A stretch of DNA of 6,083 nt from Candidatus Stahliibacteriota bacterium (lineage in GTDB: Bacteria; Hydrothermota; Tepidihabitantia; SM23-42), in assembly GCA_030613445.1 (NCBI GenBank), contig JAUWLY010000187.1, positions 1-6,083 of the forward strand, written 5' to 3'. Below the pieces are notes generated by a model that did not search any database, had not been told where the DNA came from, and saw only the letters and a program-made list of their open reading frames with translations. Shown here one piece after another: positions 4,435 to 6,083 of the stretch. A program made the position numbers and the translations under genes. Each line of letters opens with the position of its first letter. Positions within the stretch are counted from its first letter, which is position 1.

Positions 4435-5929
4435 ATTCTTCTTTGTAGTTGTGCAAAAGGCGTGAAAGATAGGATGGTTGAATCTTGAGCAGTTCGCTGG
4501 CCTTACGCTGATTACCTCCACAGCGTGCGATCACTTCCCTGATATAGGCCATTTTGAATTCCGTGACCGCTTGTTTTAGGCCGTGATCAAAGGTTTGTTT
4601 TTCTGTTGCAGCGCCAGAAGGAAGGATAAGGCTCTTCTGATCAAGCTGCTCACTGTTTGTTAAAACCACGGCTCGCTCAATAATATTCTGAAGCTCGCGG
4701 ACATTTCCAGGCCAGGCATAACCCAGCAAGTCTTTCATCGCCTGTTCATCGATCTGATACACTGCTTTGTTGAATTCCTTCGCATAGATAGACAGAAAAT
4801 GCTGTGCCAGAAGTGGAATATCATCTTTTCTCTCGCGCAAAGGTGAAATCTTTTTGGGAAAAACATTAAGTCGGTAATAAAGATCTTCGCGAAATAATTT
4901 CTGCTTGATCTTTTCGTCGAGATCCTGGTTGGTCGCGGCAATCACGCGCACATCGACTTTTATTGTCTTGGTACCGCCGAGCCGTTCGAATTCCCGCTCC
5001 TGCAGAACCCGGAGCAGCTTGCTCTGCGTTTCTGGAGGCAAATCACCAATTTCATCGAGGAGGATGGTTCCTTTATTAGCAAGTTCAAAAATCCCTTTAC
5101 GCAAAGAAGTTGCACCAGTAAAAGCACCTTTTTCATGACCAAACAATTCGCTCTCCAAAAGTGTAACCGGGATAGCAGCACAGTTAAGCGCGATAAAAGG
5201 ACCTTCTTTCCTATTGCTTAGGCGATGCACATGACGGGCAATGAGTTCTTTGCCGGTTCCATTCTCACCAAGTAGCAAAACACTCGCTGTGCTCGGTGCA
5301 ACCTTTTCAGCAAGATCCAATACCGTCTTGAACTCAGCACTTGCCGATATTATTTCATAGCGAGAATCGATTTCATCCCTCAACAAATTTTTTTGTTCCT
5401 GTACGCGCCGATGCATCTGTGCATTCTCAATCACCTGCGCAGCCTGGAGCCCAATGATAATCAGAAGCTCTTTGTCACCCTCAGTCCAGGCACTCCCTTT
5501 CTTTTTATTAAGAACCTCGATTACACCGATTGCCTTGCCTGAAATATTTAAAGGTGCAGCAATGATCGATTTTGTCGCAAACCCGGTCTGTTTATCAATC
5601 TGCGGGTAGAACTCCTTGTCTGACAACGTATCATGGACGACCTTGACCTTACCTGTACGCACGCAGGCTCCAGCAATACCTTTATCCAAAGGTACCGTGA
5701 GGTTTTTCAGACGCTCGGATACGTCTCCAGTGGCACTGGCAAAATAGAGCTCATTTGTTGTATCATCGAGCAACAATAAAGAACTTGCCTCGGCTTTTAG
5801 TAATGTTTTAGCGCTCTCCATTATGATATTTAGTATTTTTGAAAGCTCTAAGGTCGAAGATAGCGAACTCGCCATCTGGAATAAAATCTCAAGTTCTTCC
5901 CTGCCGATCTTCCTGATTACGCTCTCCAT
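4424..5929 (-). CDS. Sigma-54-dependent activator, GAF-AAA+-Fis (NtrC-like)
   Basis: This 501-residue bacterial enhancer-binding protein remodels sigma-54 RNA polymerase using ATP. Numbering from the ATG at 5929, a GAF sensor covers about 29-170 and a linker helix about 172-190. The AAA+ core carries Walker A GENGTGKE (221-228), the sigma-54-contacting GAFTGA loop (268-273), Walker B ILLDEIGD (289-296), sensor I ATN (332-334), FREDLYYR arginines (346-353) and WPGNVREL (406-413). A Fis-type helix-turn-helix lies at about 459-495 (GGNQRKASELLKIQPSYLSR). All key residues are intact. There is no receiver domain, so the signal is probably a small molecule or redox cue at the GAF domain. An in-frame TTG at 5962 would add 11 residues, but that stretch contains a good promoter, so ATG 5929 is preferred. 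The likely target is the sigma-54 promoter at 3851. Confidence 0.95.
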   Translation of the reverse strand: MESVIRKIGREELEILFQMASSLSSTLELSKILNIIMESAKTLLKAEASSLLLLDDTTNELYFASATGDVSERLKNLTVPLDKGIAGACVRTGKVKVVHDTLSDKEFYPQIDKQTGFATKSIIAAPLNISGKAIGVIEVLNKKKGSAWTEGDKELLIIIGLQAAQVIENAQMHRRVQEQKNLLRDEIDSRYEIISASAEFKTVLDLAEKVAPSTASVLLLGENGTGKELIARHVHRLSNRKEGPFIALNCAAIPVTLLESELFGHEKGAFTGATSLRKGIFELANKGTILLDEIGDLPPETQSKLLRVLQEREFERLGGTKTIKVDVRVIAATNQDLDEKIKQKLFREDLYYRLNVFPKKISPLRERKDDIPLLAQHFLSIYAKEFNKAVYQIDEQAMKDLLGYAWPGNVRELQNIIERAVVLTNSEQLDQKSLILPSGAATEKQTFDHGLKQAVTEFKMAYIREVIARCGGNQRKASELLKIQPSYLSRLLHNYKEESTN

Positions 5930-5934
5930 AGTTG

Positions 5935-5962
5935 AGTATACCATAAAACAAACGTGCGTCAA
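5935..5962 (-). promoter_or_regulatory. Sigma-70-type promoter of the activator gene, extended -10
   Basis: On the minus strand the -35 box TTGACG (5962-5957), a 16-base spacer and the -10 box TATACT (5940-5935) are visible. TG one base before the -10 box makes it an extended -10 element. Five bases (CAACT) then lead to the ATG at 5929, with no Shine-Dalgarno sequence. The transcript would start at or next to the ATG. Activity is inferred. Confidence 0.65.
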
Positions 5963-6041
5963 GCCTACAAGATAGAAGATAGGTTTGGGTTTAGATGCTG
6001 GATTGTTTAATGAATTTAATTCTTTTATTCCCGCTTCCTAA

Positions 6042-6055
6042 CCCCGCACCTAGTT
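6042..6055 (+). repeat. Diverged copy of the CCCCrCACCTArTT repeat
   Basis: CCCCGCACCTAGTT differs at two bases from the core of the exact repeats at 3258-3271 and 3301-3314. It sits upstream of the activator promoter, in the 120-base tail of the window where no gene is seen. The preceding AA makes AACCCCGCAC identical to 3601-3610. Confidence 0.55.
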
Positions 6056-6083
6056 CGATAGATGTTAATAGATTTATAAACAA

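Noticed and set aside
5927..5962. Upstream TTG start of the activator, adding 11 residues
   Set aside because: The TTG is part of the -35 box, and the added codons span a full extended -10 promoter with no Shine-Dalgarno. The ATG at 5929 begins a normal N-terminus.

Overview
The window most resembles a diderm, uncultivated bacterial lineage of the candidate phylum WOR-3 (Stahlbacteria) type. This rests on gene style only: a short outer-membrane beta-barrel with a minimal signal peptide, a GAF-AAA-Fis sigma-54 activator, a DUF6754 membrane cluster, and AT-rich or palindromic intergenic repeats. No marker gene is present, so the assignment is tentative.

Left part (1-3256): a complete, tightly packed four-gene operon on the + strand. 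A near-consensus sigma-70 promoter (26-53) lies directly before a GTG start at 59. The four genes follow one another through three ATGA stop/start overlaps. Gene 1 is secreted and anchored, with a fibronectin-III-like domain followed by a DUF6754 domain. Gene 2 is a polytopic membrane protein. Gene 3 is a two-helix-anchored protein with a large extracytoplasmic domain. Gene 4 is another polytopic membrane protein. All four are envelope proteins with strongly conserved-looking segments but no assigned biochemical role. They look like subunits of one membrane complex, the best candidate here for an undescribed system.

Middle part (3257-3891): 635 bases without a credible gene. It holds a mosaic of repeats: a 15-bp direct repeat just after the operon, two palindromic units of one family facing each other, several hairpins, a perfect 33-bp direct repeat, a perfect 22-bp palindrome, and an AT-rich 21-bp tandem repeat. 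Its last 140 bases are the control region of the next gene, with nested inverted repeats at about -70 to -125 and a sigma-54 promoter (TGGCA-N7-TTTGC, GG and GC exactly 10 bases apart).

Right part (3892-6083): a 180-residue outer-membrane beta-barrel protein (+) and a 501-residue sigma-54 activator (-) run tail to tail and overlap by 11 bases. The activator has GAF, AAA+ with an intact GAFTGA loop, and a Fis-type helix-turn-helix. The simplest model is that it senses a signal through its GAF domain, binds the dyads upstream of the barrel gene and opens that gene's sigma-54 promoter. The activator has its own sigma-70-type promoter, again placed so that the transcript would begin at or next to the start codon. 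Both sigma-70 promoters share the same geometry (16-base spacer, 5 bases from -10 to start codon, no Shine-Dalgarno), which suggests leaderless translation.
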